Origin: Vesta saturnalis
Lineage: Eukaryota > Arthropoda > Insecta > Coleoptera > Lampyridae
NCBI GenBank assembly: GCA_036346205.1
Contig: JARFJB010000896.1
Span: 973,501-1,037,500, forward strand
DNA length: 64,000 nucleotides
Direction: 5' to 3'
Shown here piece by piece: positions 46,660 to 57,713 of the stretch (position 1 is the stretch's first letter; the number at the start of each line of letters is the position of its first letter). The translations under genes and the position numbers were made by a program. Below the pieces are notes generated by a model. It searched no databases. It was given only the letters and a program-made list of their open reading frames with translations, and was not told the DNA's origin.

Positions 46660-47860
46660 ACAAATGGAATTGTGACAGAATCATCATAAGAACACTTAAG
46701 GTAATATGCAATGCTAAAGGGTACGTATTTTTCGCATGTACACCTGTTTTGATCATGCGCAGTGAAACATTCTTTTAAAATGCTTTCGAGATCCGCATAT
46801 AGTACAAATAGTAATCTAGCATAACAGATTGACTTGATTACAGTAAGTTATTTCAGTAAAAATGATACCAAACACCCACCGATTACAAATTACTTTCTGA
46901 TATGTTTTATTCGATGGTGTTTTGAAAGTAAAGCCATATTTTTAATCGGTGTAAAGTGATATGTTTCATCATGGTTAGTTAGGATTAACAGATTTATGGG
47001 CTCTCTGTCGCTTTGCTGAGTATTGAATAAATACTAGGAGTATAACTTTTCATCTTTTATATGGAAAGTCTATTTAATTTTTCAAATTAAAGTAAGGATA
47101 ACTAGAAGTTCGATCTGTACGCAGTTCGGCTGGATATAAAGCTGTAACAATGGTCTACAACAAACAATAATCCGCATTATTCTTTACATTAACATCTTTT
47201 TTGACTGGTATGAAATTTAGTATTTTCATGTACATTTCGCCTTTTAGGGGAACGTACTTGTTAATGTAAAATTTCATGCAAAGCCCACCGTGAATCCTGT
47301 TCCCAAAATTCCTCTTTGTCTGTAGCTTGTTATAGACATTAGTTTGGTAGCATTGCCACACATCCGTACCAATATCAATTTTTTAGTTTTTGGTTGCAAA
47401 TGCTTTTAAGTCCACTTCGAAACTGTGAGGCTGTATGCAAACCATGTTCACTTTCAACGTGGACTCAGCATTAAATTAATTTTATCGGCAAAAATATATG
47501 CGTAATTTAAAAATGTTAGTAGATACTTGATATTTTGATAATGCCTCTAACCTACCATTAAAGCAAAAATCATAGGTTGCCATTCTAAGTTTTGTGGATT
47601 ACTCCATCTGTTGTAAAGGCGTTCCTTGATTAAGTTTTATCAAATAGCACTTGGTCAGAGATCAATTATTCTCTAGCTTAAGCATACTTTCATTCTGATC
47701 GTCACCTAACTTACCATTAATATAATTCTCAACTAACATAATATCTATTCTTAAGATGTTGAATTATTTCGTCCTTACGTTTAATCAGCTTCATTGCGTT
47801 CTTCGTCAATTCCACATCTTGAGTATCCATGAAAAATTGGTTCATTGTTACATATAATTC
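46660..47860 (-). pseudogene. remnant of a second Polinton: N-terminal half of polB
   Basis: The nucleotide sequence aligns by eye with 20930-22380 of the first element. Shared landmarks include GCAATGCTAAAGGGTA (46708 and 20948), ATCCGCATA (46792 and 21032), AAAATTTCATGCAAAGCCCA versus AAACTTCATGTAATGCCCA (47265 and 21714), and CCTACCATTAAAGCAAAAATCA versus CCTACCATTGAAACATGAATCT (47551 and 22021). The similarity is well below identity, so this is a different family, heavily decayed by stops and deletions. Only the exonuclease-side half of polB remains. Confidence 0.75.
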
Positions 47861-47929
47861 CATATAATTCCATATAATTTATACGAAAAATTTACCGGTT
47901 ATTGTTATGCAATTCTCTCGAAAAGATCA

Positions 47930-48400
47930 TTGGCCCAGCCTCACTTCCAGGCCTAGGTCAATGAACTTTGGTTTTTAGATTTCTAGAACTTGATCAATTT
48001 CCGATCGATGAAATGTGCGGTTTCCTCGAGCTGGTTCTATTTTTAGACTTCCAAAAAATACGACACCCCTAGAGGTCAATGAACTTTAGCATTTCCAGGA
48101 ACTGGTTCTATTTTTAGATTTCTAAGAAATGTAACAGACATGAATGAACTTTGGTCATGAAAAGGTCAATGTACTTGGGCCCATGCCACTCGCGTTTCCG
48201 ACAATACACCAACTTCCGGGGTCACTGAACGTGGTTCGGTTTTTAAATTTTTAAGCACAATCTGGTCCAGATTAACGAACTTTGATCTAGTACAAGGTCA
48301 ATCAATTCTGGGGTTTGCACAAACTGGTTCTATTTTTATATCTATGAATTGACGCCCCTAGAGGTCAGTGGACTTTGTCATTGTTTTAAAGGTAAAAGAA
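47930..48400. repeat. degenerate repeat array ending the second Polinton remnant
   Basis: Units of irregular length combine AGGTCAATGAACTTTGG with CTGGTTCTATTTTTAGATTTC. The AGGTCA half-site recurs at 47955, 48073, 48163 and 48362, and AAGGTCAAT at about 48294. The position relative to polB, and the AGGTCA-based make-up, match the terminal zone of the first Polinton, so this is probably its terminal repeat. The outer boundary is not identified. Confidence 0.55.
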
Positions 48401-48911
48401 CTTTGGTTTACTTATTGTAATTCCCTGTCTATCTGTCTGTCTCTCTTAGACATGCGGTCCAGACCCCCCCTAGCTATACTACTTGTGTTTTATTGCACCT
48501 GTTTGCAATTTTTTGTCTTTCGTTGGTTATTATTATTTTATGAATTAAATTTTTTGATTTAGGCGTGAAGTTAGCCCCCAAGGTTAAACTTTTTTATTAT
48601 TTTTTTGCAATCGTTTTGTAAGTATTTATTGACTGTTTTTCGTTTGTTGGTTATTTAGTTTCTTGTTACAATCATTTGTTGGTGTTTGTGATCTATTTTT
48701 TGTCGTTCGTAGGTTATAAGTATTTTTCCAATAACATTTCTAAAGCTAAGCATGAAGATGTCCTATTTTGTTTAGGAAATACTTTAAATGTTAAATACAT
48801 ATAGAATAAAGTTAACATATGCTACTAAATAGAGCTAAATAATTAAGTACCTCTCCATTACAATATTCATGTTCTAGATAAACAAAAACTGATGCTCTTT
48901 GTTGTAAACAG
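48401..48911. other. end of the long intron of the P-like gene
   Basis: T-rich sequence with no gene. It contains a degenerate duplication of TTTTGC-AAT-TTTGT-like phrases near 48500-48700. It finishes with GTTGTAAACAG, a plausible splice acceptor at 48910-48911. Confidence 0.45.
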
Positions 48912-49900
48912 GTAATTTGGGATTGGTGAACTTATCCCCAAGAAAACTGAAGAAAATATTTATTTGTGAAGACTATTTTGAAAAAGGATACATTCTAAAG
49001 AGGAAGCTGGCTTCAACAGCTGTTCCTATAGCATATAACGAGGCATGTAAGCAGCTCAGCGAGCCACTTAAGACTTACACTGTCTCTCAGCTTAGATCTT
49101 CTACTGAATTAATGAAGAAGTTCATTTGATTACACCCGATAAAGAAATTCCTGTTCAGGATATTGAAGTTAACTCAATGGATATTGTTTCATATCCATCA
49201 CCTAAGAAAATTACATTTTGGTGATTCGCCAGACACTCCGCGAAAAGTGAACCTAGAAAAGCAATTATTTTCTACTAAAAAGAAGTTGGAAAAGGTAAGA
49301 TCCACATTTAAATTAAAACTCATAGCACCAAGAAATCTTCATACTTTACCTTACTTCTCATGGGTAATCACTTGAATTCAGTTACACCATAAAGCAAGAA
49401 CCCTTATGGCTTTACGACGAAAAAGAATGGCTTTACCGTTATATTGCAAATCTCCTGATACATATAAATTTATGAGAAGTCAACATGTAATTTTGCTGTC
49501 TTCATCTACAATTAATCGTTGGCTGAGCTGTATGGAGTACAAACCAGGACATAACAACAAGCTTTCTCACTCGAATAAAAATTTAGTGCATTGGATAAGA
49601 AAGCAAAACTGTATTTTGGAACTTGACGAAATGGCAATTAAACAGTGTTTGGAGTATAATAGCAATGGATATGTCATCCAAGGTTATGAAGATTTAGCAC
49701 AATCCATTTTAACAAAACAAACTTAGTAGTTATTAAAGGATTGTGTTCATAATGGAAACTATCACTTTCGTATTATTTCACTACGAAAAGTGTAAATGTA
49801 GATACACTAAAAATTATATTAGAAAGTATTTTAATTGAACTTCATATAATTGGTGTATGCCCTGTTGCTTTTGTCTGTGATCATTCCACAGCAAATCAAT
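48912..49900 (+). pseudogene. P-element/THAP9-like transposase, THAP exon 2 and RNase H-like N-part
   Basis: The exon begins at 48912 in the phase left by the donor at 39315. It completes the THAP domain with LSPRKLKKIFICEDYF and the AVP box (STAVPIAYNEA). The fourth zinc ligand is Tyr (TAT at 48974-48976) where THAP proteins have His. Broken frames follow: YCKSPDTYKFMRSQH and STINRWLSCMEYKPG (49406-49560), ILELDEMAIKQCLEY with the first catalytic Asp (about 49612-49660), and GVCPVAFVCDHSTANQ (about 49851-49900). At least four frame changes and stops occur. Sequence then changes character at about 49900. Confidence 0.75.
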
Positions 49901-51060
49901 AATTTTTTTAAATATCTATACAATGCTATACACAAAGAAAGCTTATTCATCCGCCTAAACAAATACAAAAAAAGAACTTCATTAAAATCACCGAAAATAA
50001 ACACAGAAAAGTAATTACCTAAATTCGCACAAAATGTCAATCTAAATTCTTGTGTTCCATCTCAGCGGTAATCGCAATTACTGTAGCATTGACCCTTTGG
50101 TAATTGATCAATAGATACCAATAATTCTTCAATCTCCTTGACGCGGCTAATAAAACCAGGTGATTTAATAACTTTCATCTGGTTTACTATACACAAACAT
50201 TAATTTATTTACAAAACGTTCTTTGTCTTTTACATACACAAAAATGTATTATTTTAATATTTATATTTACAGCAACCTTTTATCTGTCTAAACAGCTGTG
50301 GACGCGGATGTACTTTCTTGATGTACAAATAAATTGACCAAACTCCACGATATCAGAATCCGTTTAAGCGCGATTTTATTAAAAAAATGAGGAAATGGCA
50401 CTAAAATAAACACTAATCCTGTTTAATGGACACGCATATGTCACTTCTGACCAACAAAAAACGAACAACATTGAATCCATTTTAAGGTCCACACAATGTG
50501 AATTGGAAAATACCCTCACCATAGCTTCAAGTAACCCGGGTAGAACGTAGGTAAAATATGTGCGCTCAACGCTGCATCACACTCTCAGCGTTTCCACCTT
50601 TCCGCAACAGCCTAACTTTAACTAAATACCAAATGTCATCTTTTAATCGTCACATTAAAAAATCTTCCATATTAAAATTGCATAATAGACATTTCCCAGA
50701 AAAAAAAACAGTATTACTACAGAGAATTGAGATGTATACGTCCTGTTTTTCAATCAGAAACCCTGTTACTCAAATAAATTTTCTATAACGTTCCAACTAA
50801 CAACTTAATGCATAAATGCGCTGGTACACTTGAAAAAATGAATAACCATTTAAACGCGACTGAACCTTTCGTTATTAACCATCATAACGCAAACAAATTT
50901 TTACTCACCCCTATTATGTTTCTTAAAAACTCTTCATCCCAGATGAAATTCCATTCCTTTCGAAACTGCGATAATAAACTTTAAAATAACAATTCCCGGC
51001 AACAACGCCTTAATGTAAAATTCTACATGTATTTTCCTAATATTCGAAAAATAATCTATG
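49901..51060. other. A-rich insertion interrupting the P-like gene
   Basis: About 1.1 kb with no P-element coding similarity separates two parts of the transposase. Its composition and a phrase near 49980 (CATTAAAATCACC..ACACAGAAAA) resemble the LTR-like block at 44191-46196 near 45435, so it may be a truncated copy. An intron is the alternative. Confidence 0.35.
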
Positions 51061-51745
51061 AAAAATTTCGTCCACACATGACATGATGAGGTATGAATAT
51101 CTTTTAAAGACAAAGGTTGATTATGATATAGATAAACGCAATAATACCCGGAAAAATCTTTGCCTAAACTCACAGACGCACATAACTGGTAAACTTACAT
51201 CTATGACAGCTGTATCAACTGACTCATTCATTAAATGGATGAACTTTTTTGATGTATTAAATAGCCTAGATTCTTATAGTAGTAGTGCCATCAAAGAGGG
51301 CTTTATGTGATGATTCTCGGGGCTTTAACATTATGGAAAATATTAAAAAAGTGACAAACATGGGAAGATACGATCAGTGCCCTGTTTCTCTGGGTTACAA
51401 TTAACCACAGAAAGTGTGATAAAAATACACATTCAACAAAAAGATAAAGGATATCCCTTCTTACTAACATCATGCTTAAATCAAGATATTTTAGAAAATC
51501 AATTCTCTATATACAGGCAGCGAGGAGGATATAGCCTAAATCCAACCGTTAGGACATTTCAAGCGGCATTTAAGGCAAACTGCATTTTGAATTTTTTAAA
51601 GATACTTAAGCCATCTAATTATGAGGCTTTACCAAATGAAGGCGAAAACTTCTTATCAGAATACCAAGGTGGTGATTCTGATGTAGCAGTCGTTTTCGGT
51701 AGAAGATGACAACAGCATTGAAAGACCAATTTCTGTGTACACCTG
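51061..51745 (+). pseudogene. P-element/THAP9-like transposase, C-terminal part
   Basis: The part at 51083-51310 has TAVSTDSFIKWMNFFDVLNS. The part at 51377-51709 carries FLLTSCLNQDILENQFS, with the QD-x-LEN block that holds the last acidic catalytic residue, then RQRGGYSLNPTVRTFQAAFK, both strongly diagnostic of P/THAP9 transposases. The frame ends at a stop near 51709 and one shifted stretch follows (VEDDNSIERPISVYT). Together with 39187-39315 and 48912-49900 it makes one ancient, nested gene. Confidence 0.8.
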
Positions 51746-51899
51746 AAAATATTAAAGCAGTTCAAAATATGCTCATGGGATTGTTGAATTGGAATTAAAT
51801 TGAAAACCCCAGAGCAATAACTTTACAGAAGAAATTTATTGCATATACAGGAGGTAATACGGAAATTATTCCGTTTGATGAAAAATATGGCAAATCTGG
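51746..51899. other. junction between the P-like gene and a piggyBac fragment
   Basis: About 150 bp with no clear assignment. The 5' boundary of the following piggyBac fragment is lost. Confidence 0.3.
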
Positions 51900-52560
51900 A
51901 CCTATCGTCAAAATAATACAGGAGTTTGCGGAACAGTGAGACGTGAGACCTAATAGGAAAAATATACCCGAGTTCAGAAAAAACTTAACCAAGGGGGACT
52001 ATCAAAAAGAATATAGTGATATTTTCATGGCTATGAAATGGTGTGACAAGAGAAATGTACATATGCTAACTATAGTCTATAATTCAAACATGAAACCAAC
52101 AGGAAAATTTAGTCGAAATACAAATCAAGAAATTATGACACCAGAATGTGTATTGGAATACAATGACAAAATGGGTAGTGTGGACAAAGTTGACATTCAG
52201 GTCAGTTTTGTACATGCTGCTCAAAAGTCGTTGAAAAGGCACAAGAAGTTATTTTTCATTTAACGGACTTGTCAGCCTACAAAGCATATGTATTGTTTCA
52301 GATGAAAACTGGATAAAAACCAACTTTCTCAGACTTTTGCGCAAAATTGGCGACTCAACTTATTGACAAATATTATGTGCCAGAAGATCGCAGGAATGTA
52401 TCAAGCCGCATAGACAATCCATTGAGATGAGTAGAAAGGAATTTTACAGGTCATGTATCCCAAACTTCAGCGTAGGGATCGCGTACACAATGTCGCTGCC
52501 ATGTTTGCAGAACAAGGCATAACAAGCGTCGTCGCAGATACACCCGCTATATGTGAATAG
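51900..52560 (+). pseudogene. second piggyBac transposase fragment, 5'-truncated
   Basis: A CGTVR segment followed in the next frame by RPNRKNIPEFRKNL opens the fragment. KWCDKRNVHMLTIVY and CVLEYNDKMGSVDKVD follow, where the family's GGVD holds the third Asp (here GSVD). After a frame change there are DRRNVSSRIDNP and a degraded Cys/Arg-rich C-terminus (CRCHVCRTRHNKRRRRYT). It is distinct from the element at 40434. No inverted repeats or TTAA pair is identified. Confidence 0.7.
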
Positions 52561-53089
52561 AGTGCAATGTGGCATTGCGTCCCGTCCCGTGCTTCTCAGA
52601 TTACCATACTAAAAAAAATATTAGATGAACAATATTTTTGTTATTATACATTATAAACTGTATTATTATACATACTCATTCTAAAAACAATAAAACGTTG
52701 AATATAGATATGATTTTGAATTTAAAAAAGCGATAAATATTATGCCGTGTACGGCAACAGGTTTATTCATATGAACGTACTGGTACGGCAGTAAGCATAT
52801 TCAGTACCCCCTTCCGCCGTACATTTACGTTAAAATATACAAAACTAAAAACCTGTCTGCCGTAACTTTACGTTACACGTTTCCGAAGAACATACGTTTT
52901 GTCAAAGTATGTATGACGCAGTGAAACATAAAGATTTACGATTTTCGTACTAATACGGCACTCGGTGTGTCACTATGTAACAAATTTTGAACGTGTTGTT
53001 AATAATTCACGTTTTTGTAGGCAATTAAGGTGCATTTCTTGCAGCGTGGTTGCATATCTAGTTGCATAAAAACATGCATTTAATAATTA
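52561..53089. other. non-coding DNA rich in TACGGCA inverted phrases
   Basis: No gene is seen. Between 52740 and 52970 TACGGCA/TGCCGTA phrases occur several times in both orientations (for example 52750, 52790, 52855, 52955), giving potential foldback structure of a worn short element. Confidence 0.45.
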
Positions 53090-53111
53090 TAATTAGAACT
53101 CGTACGCATAT
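53090..53111. repeat. 22 bp direct repeat, left copy
   Basis: TAATTAGAACTCGTACGCAT plus AT, identical to 63830-63851. It brackets the LINE and the two LTR elements and is a plausible LINE target-site duplication. Confidence 0.85.
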
Positions 53112-54560
53112 AATTAATTAATAATTTAAATAATAATCGCAGCTCAGGGGCAGATGAAATACCTGCATTTATTCTTAAAAAATCAATTCATTTATTATGT
53201 GATCCTTTAAGTCAGCTCATCAATCAATCATTTCTATCGGGTACTACGCCTTCACACTTAAAGCTGTTGAAAATTATTCCTGCACACAAAAAAAGTAACC
53301 AGCAAGATATAAACAATTATTATAGACCGATTACACTAGTCAGTGTATTCCTAAAAGTATTTGAAACAGTTGGATATAATCGATTAAAAGAATTTTTAGA
53401 TAACTGTGCCTTAATAAGTAGAAATCAACATGAATTTCGTAAAAAAAGATCTACATCTACAGCAATGTTCAACATTCTTCATTATGTGTATAATTGTATA
53501 AATGGAAAAAAATCTTGCGCGGCGTTATTCTGTGACCTATCCAAAGAGTTCGACTGGGTGAGTAATGAGCTTTTATTACACAATATTTCTATGGCAAATG
53601 ATAATAATAATAAAATAAACTACGTCAACTGTAATATAAGAAATGTGCTAACAGGAAATACCACAGGGATCAGTTCGAGGTCTTTAATATCTTTATAAAT
53701 GACAACATTCTTGGAAATTTAGTACTATAGAAATGTGATTTAAAAATAATCAATTGAAATTAAATGTTGACAAAACAAATTTTATTTTCTTGAATAATTA
53801 GAAACTATTATCCCTGCAGAACTATTGCTAAACAATCTTACTGTCCAACAAGCTAAATCAACGGTCTTTTTGGGATTGATAATTAATGAATCGCTTAATT
53901 TTAGTGAACACATTTAGACTTAACAAGCGTTTAAATTCGGCATGCTACAGTACCCGTTGCCTTAGGGGCTTACTCTCGTCTCTAATACTAAGATCCGGTT
54001 ATTGCGCATATTTTGAGGTAATCGTAAGATATGGTATTCAATTTTACTGTGCATCACAATATGCCAAAAGCTTATTTGTTACTCAAAAATGGGCAATAAG
54101 AATAATGGATGGCTTGCCTCCAAGAGAATCTTGTCGTACATCTTTCGTAAGATTGGACATCTTGACATTTATTAGTTCATATCTATATGAAAGTTTCACA
54201 TACATACACATACATATAAATGAGTACATTAAACGCTCCGATATTCACTCTTACAGAACTCATTCAGTTAATAATATAGTACCACCGCACCCCAACAGCT
54301 CAATGGATTTAACAGTCAGTTTTACAAACCCATTAAACTGTTTAACAGACTACCTAGTGATATAATTATTTTTACGTTTTATCTTTTACTTTAACTTCAC
54401 CTTTACACGTTTAAACACATCTACGCCATTAAATATTTTACCGTTAATCTGAGTTACCGTATTAGTACGATTGATCATGAGTGAGATTTATTTTAGTTAT
54501 AGGTTATAACGTTACTAAAATTGGCATTAAGTATTTCTGTTTATAATTAGATATAGGTCG
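53112..54560 (+). mobile_element. 5'-truncated Jockey/CR1-like LINE
   Basis: The reverse transcriptase begins in open frame near 53145 (SGADEIPAFILKKSI, KIIPAHKKSN). It continues to 53698 with YRPITLVSVFLKVFE, NQHEFRKKRSTSTAM and ALFCDLSKEFDWV, the F/L-C-D-L-S-K-x-FD motif of LINE RTs. The YxDD part (about 53700-53880) is damaged. The C-terminal domain (53886-54365) has YGIQFYCASQYAKSLFVTQK and MDGLPPRESCRTSF. The 3' UTR reaches about 54560, where an LTR starts. Three or more breaks make it a pseudogene. Confidence 0.8.
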
Positions 54561-54910
54561 TGTAAATAAACTTTGTTATTGTAGAAATTTTCTTTTAAAT
54601 TTATTGTATAATGGTTTACTTGTTTATTGCATATTTAAAAACAAGTTGGCGTCCGAGTAGTTAACTATTAGTTTCAGGAAGAAGCAACCCCGGTTTTAAA
54701 GCGAACATATCTAGGTACATGAAAATATTTTTTGGCAAATCGATAATTTTATGGACCTGACCGACTTTAATCTACGACTGAGCAAAAGGCACCAAATCTT
54801 CTATTTATTACCCAAACCCTAAAACAAAAGTAGTTAACATTTGTAGCCATGGGTGTAGAAGTATACGAATAGAACTTTAGGATTTGTACACTGACTTTAA
54901 GGGCTTTACA
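54561..54910 (+). repeat. probable 5' LTR (350 bp) of Ty3/gypsy element 1
   Basis: It starts TGTAAATAAAC and ends GGCTTTACA, an inverted TGTAAA/TTTACA pair, and is followed one base later by a primer-binding site. An isolated TTGGCGTCCGAG near 54651 is a second, weaker PBS-like phrase inside it. No 3' partner is seen in the window. Confidence 0.6.
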
Positions 54911-54911
54911 C

Positions 54912-54929
54912 TGGCGCCCGAGCAGGGAC
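54912..54929 (+). other. tRNA-Lys-type primer-binding site
   Basis: TGGCGCCCGAGCAGGGAC differs at one base from the well-known 18-nt site complementary to the 3' end of tRNA-Lys. It lies immediately after the LTR end and marks the start of minus-strand DNA synthesis. Confidence 0.75.
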
Positions 54930-57713
54930 ATTGATTTACAACTATTAATACCAGATATCTTCGCTTATGTTTGTTGCATTTCCGAATATTGTTGACAACC
55001 GTTTAAAGGTATTATAATATTTTGTATTTACGATTGTTGTAATCTTATTGTATTTTGTGTCTATTTATGTCATTGATTACTATGTCGACTTATGTAGTAG
55101 ATGCTCTTAGAACTGAGATACCGTAATATTGACGGAGCTGAAAATTTATCGGTTGATGAAAAGCGCAAATTATTACGGCGTAAACTGAATCTGCAAAAGG
55201 TCGATTCAAAATTATTTGATTCTTATACAAAAGTTGAAATAAATAAAAATGAATAATTAATTTGTTTAAAAGAAAAACTTACTCATATTCAATCTTTAAT
55301 AAATCTGTACAAAATTAATCCAACGAAAAGTGTACTCGTCTTTCTCATATTTTGAAGCGATTAAATTATACGGTGTTTGTCGATGAACATGTGCTTGTAC
55401 GTGATCAATTACTTTCACTATGTAATGATAATACTGAACTAATCGAATCAATTATTGATAATTTAGAATTAAATAATGACACAATATCTTGATCATTCGA
55501 GCATTTCGATGGCAAATAATGAACCGATTAATACTTCAGTAAATATACCAACTGAAGATATTTCAAATTTAATCGAGAATTTAAATATTTCTAGAAATTC
55601 TATTCTTGTTTCCAAATTAAATGTTAAATTTAGTGATAGTGAAAGGAAGTTTTCTCATTTATACAAAGGTGTGAAGAATTAATGATTGCACGTATTATTT
55701 CAAAGACAGATATGTTATTATCCGGAATTGATCTATTTTCTGGAAGGGGTTTGACTTGGTTTAGAGCCATTAGGTCTCAAATACATTCTTGGGATGAGCT
55801 TATTCTTAAATTGAAAGGTAAGTTTTTACCCGAAGGGCATGATGAAGTGTGGTTAAATGAAATTAAAAACAGTAAACCATCTTTATTTCTGAAATGATTA
55901 GTTTATTTTCTCAATTAGACGTTCCTCCTACTGAGGTTGAACAACTTAAAATTATTATGAAAAATTGACAGCCTTAGTATGCAACACACTTGGCTCTTGT
56001 TGATGTTACCAATATTTTTCATCTGGTTGATTTATGTAAAAAATTACAAAACTAAATTTAAATACAATTCAAATTCGGATTTTCAAAAACAACCTGAAAA
56101 CAAATTAAAGTCTTTTACTTCGAATCAAAACAATAAACCTAAAATTAATTTTACTTGTGCTAAACCGAAAATGTTGAATTTAACTCTTAAAAATTAAAAA
56201 ACCAATACGGCTAAACCAACGACAACTTGTTTTAAATAAGCAATTATGATATACCTATCACACCTGTGACAATGATGACAATATTACCTTTTGTTACAAA
56301 TGTGGTCATTCCGACATGACTTTTACTAATTGCTCAAAGTGCAATTTTTCCAAAAACTTTTAACTGGGAAGTGTTCTGTTAGTCGACACGTTCCTAACAT
56401 TTAAAGAAACCATGTTTGGAAAGAATGGTTGATTACAGTAAATAAATTTTATGGAAGTCCCAAAACTAATTCAAAATTTGTTGAAAAAATAAATGATAGT
56501 AGATATTTTATTAATGTAAAAATTTTTAACGAAAATTTGTTTGGCGCTTGGTTAGACAGTGGAGCTACTGTTACAGTCCTAGGTAAGCCCGCAATGTTTT
56601 TAATTGATAAATATGATTTGAAATTAAATAGGATTAAATAGGAATTCACCTTTTTCATCGTTAATTATTGCCGATGGTTCTTAACAAACCATTTTGGGAA
56701 GTATTGACTTATCGTTGACTATTAATATTACAAAAATAATTTCAGTTATTGTGAATCTATTACCACTGCACTTACTTCGGGAATGGACTTTTGTCAATTA
56801 TTTGAAATTAAAGCTGATTTTGGTGGATATTCTTTTGTTGCAAATTCTGTAGAAACAAGTTTTTCAATGATCAAAAGTATCGACGATCTTAATACCGATC
56901 AAATTACTGAATTGAATCAAGTTGTGGACCTTTTCAAAACTTGAGCAAATTCAAAATTTAAAACCAATAAAATTTTTCATACTTTAATACTGGTGATTTT
57001 GCCAATTAAACAAAGTTAATCCTTTATCCCCTATGTTGGAACATGCAAATAAAGAAACGAAATGTTAGATCAAGGAATTATTAAACCCAGTTCTTTTTGG
57101 AATTCTCCAATGGTTTTAGTTCGAAAGAAATCAGGCAGTTTGGTCTGCTTTGAAAAAAATTAAATTCAGTTACTAAAGGATGCTTTATTACCATTTTAAA
57201 CGTCATTTTGCATAAATTAAAATGCCTAAATTTAAAATAGATTTAAAAAGCGTTTTTAAATTCCTTTAAACCACGAAAGTTGTGTTTTATACTGTTCCAC
57301 GTAGAGGTTTGTTTGAATATTTATGCCAATGGGATTTAAATCAGTACGTTATAAGGATTTATGGACTCTATTTTGGGTAAGATTTATCACAATCGGTTTT
57401 GTCTATTTAGATGACATAAATACATTTAAGAACTTTTCTATTTTAAAAAGTTTTAAAAGGCTTAACGATGCTAAATTAATTAATTTAAAAATGTGAATTT
57501 TGTAAACCACAATTATTATATTTGGGGTTATTGATAAAAATGGTCATAATCCATCAAAAGTGGATGCGATTTAAACCTCAACCAAAACTTTAACAAAGTT
57601 AAACGATTTTCAATGTTCTCGGTACACGTTTTATTAATGATTCTGAATTTTATTCCAACTAACAATTTACTTAAAGGAAAAAAGAAATCTCAAAAAGTTT
57701 CATAACAACAAGC
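54930..57713 (+). pseudogene. Ty3/gypsy element 1: gag, protease and reverse transcriptase, decayed
   Basis: Gag begins near 55100. At 55682-55897 it shows GRGLTWFRAIRSQIHSWDEL, typical of Ty3-type capsid. A zinc knuckle CYKCGHSDMTFTNCSKC is at about 56300-56350. The aspartic protease motif AWLDSGATVTVLG is at about 56548-56590. RT fragments include MLDQGIIKPSSFWNSPMVLV (57062-57121), FVYLDDINTF (about 57397-57426, the catalytic YLDD) and LLKGKKK (about 57670). The sequence stops there at the LTR of element 2. Many stops and frame changes are present; RNase H and integrase are missing. Confidence 0.75.
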
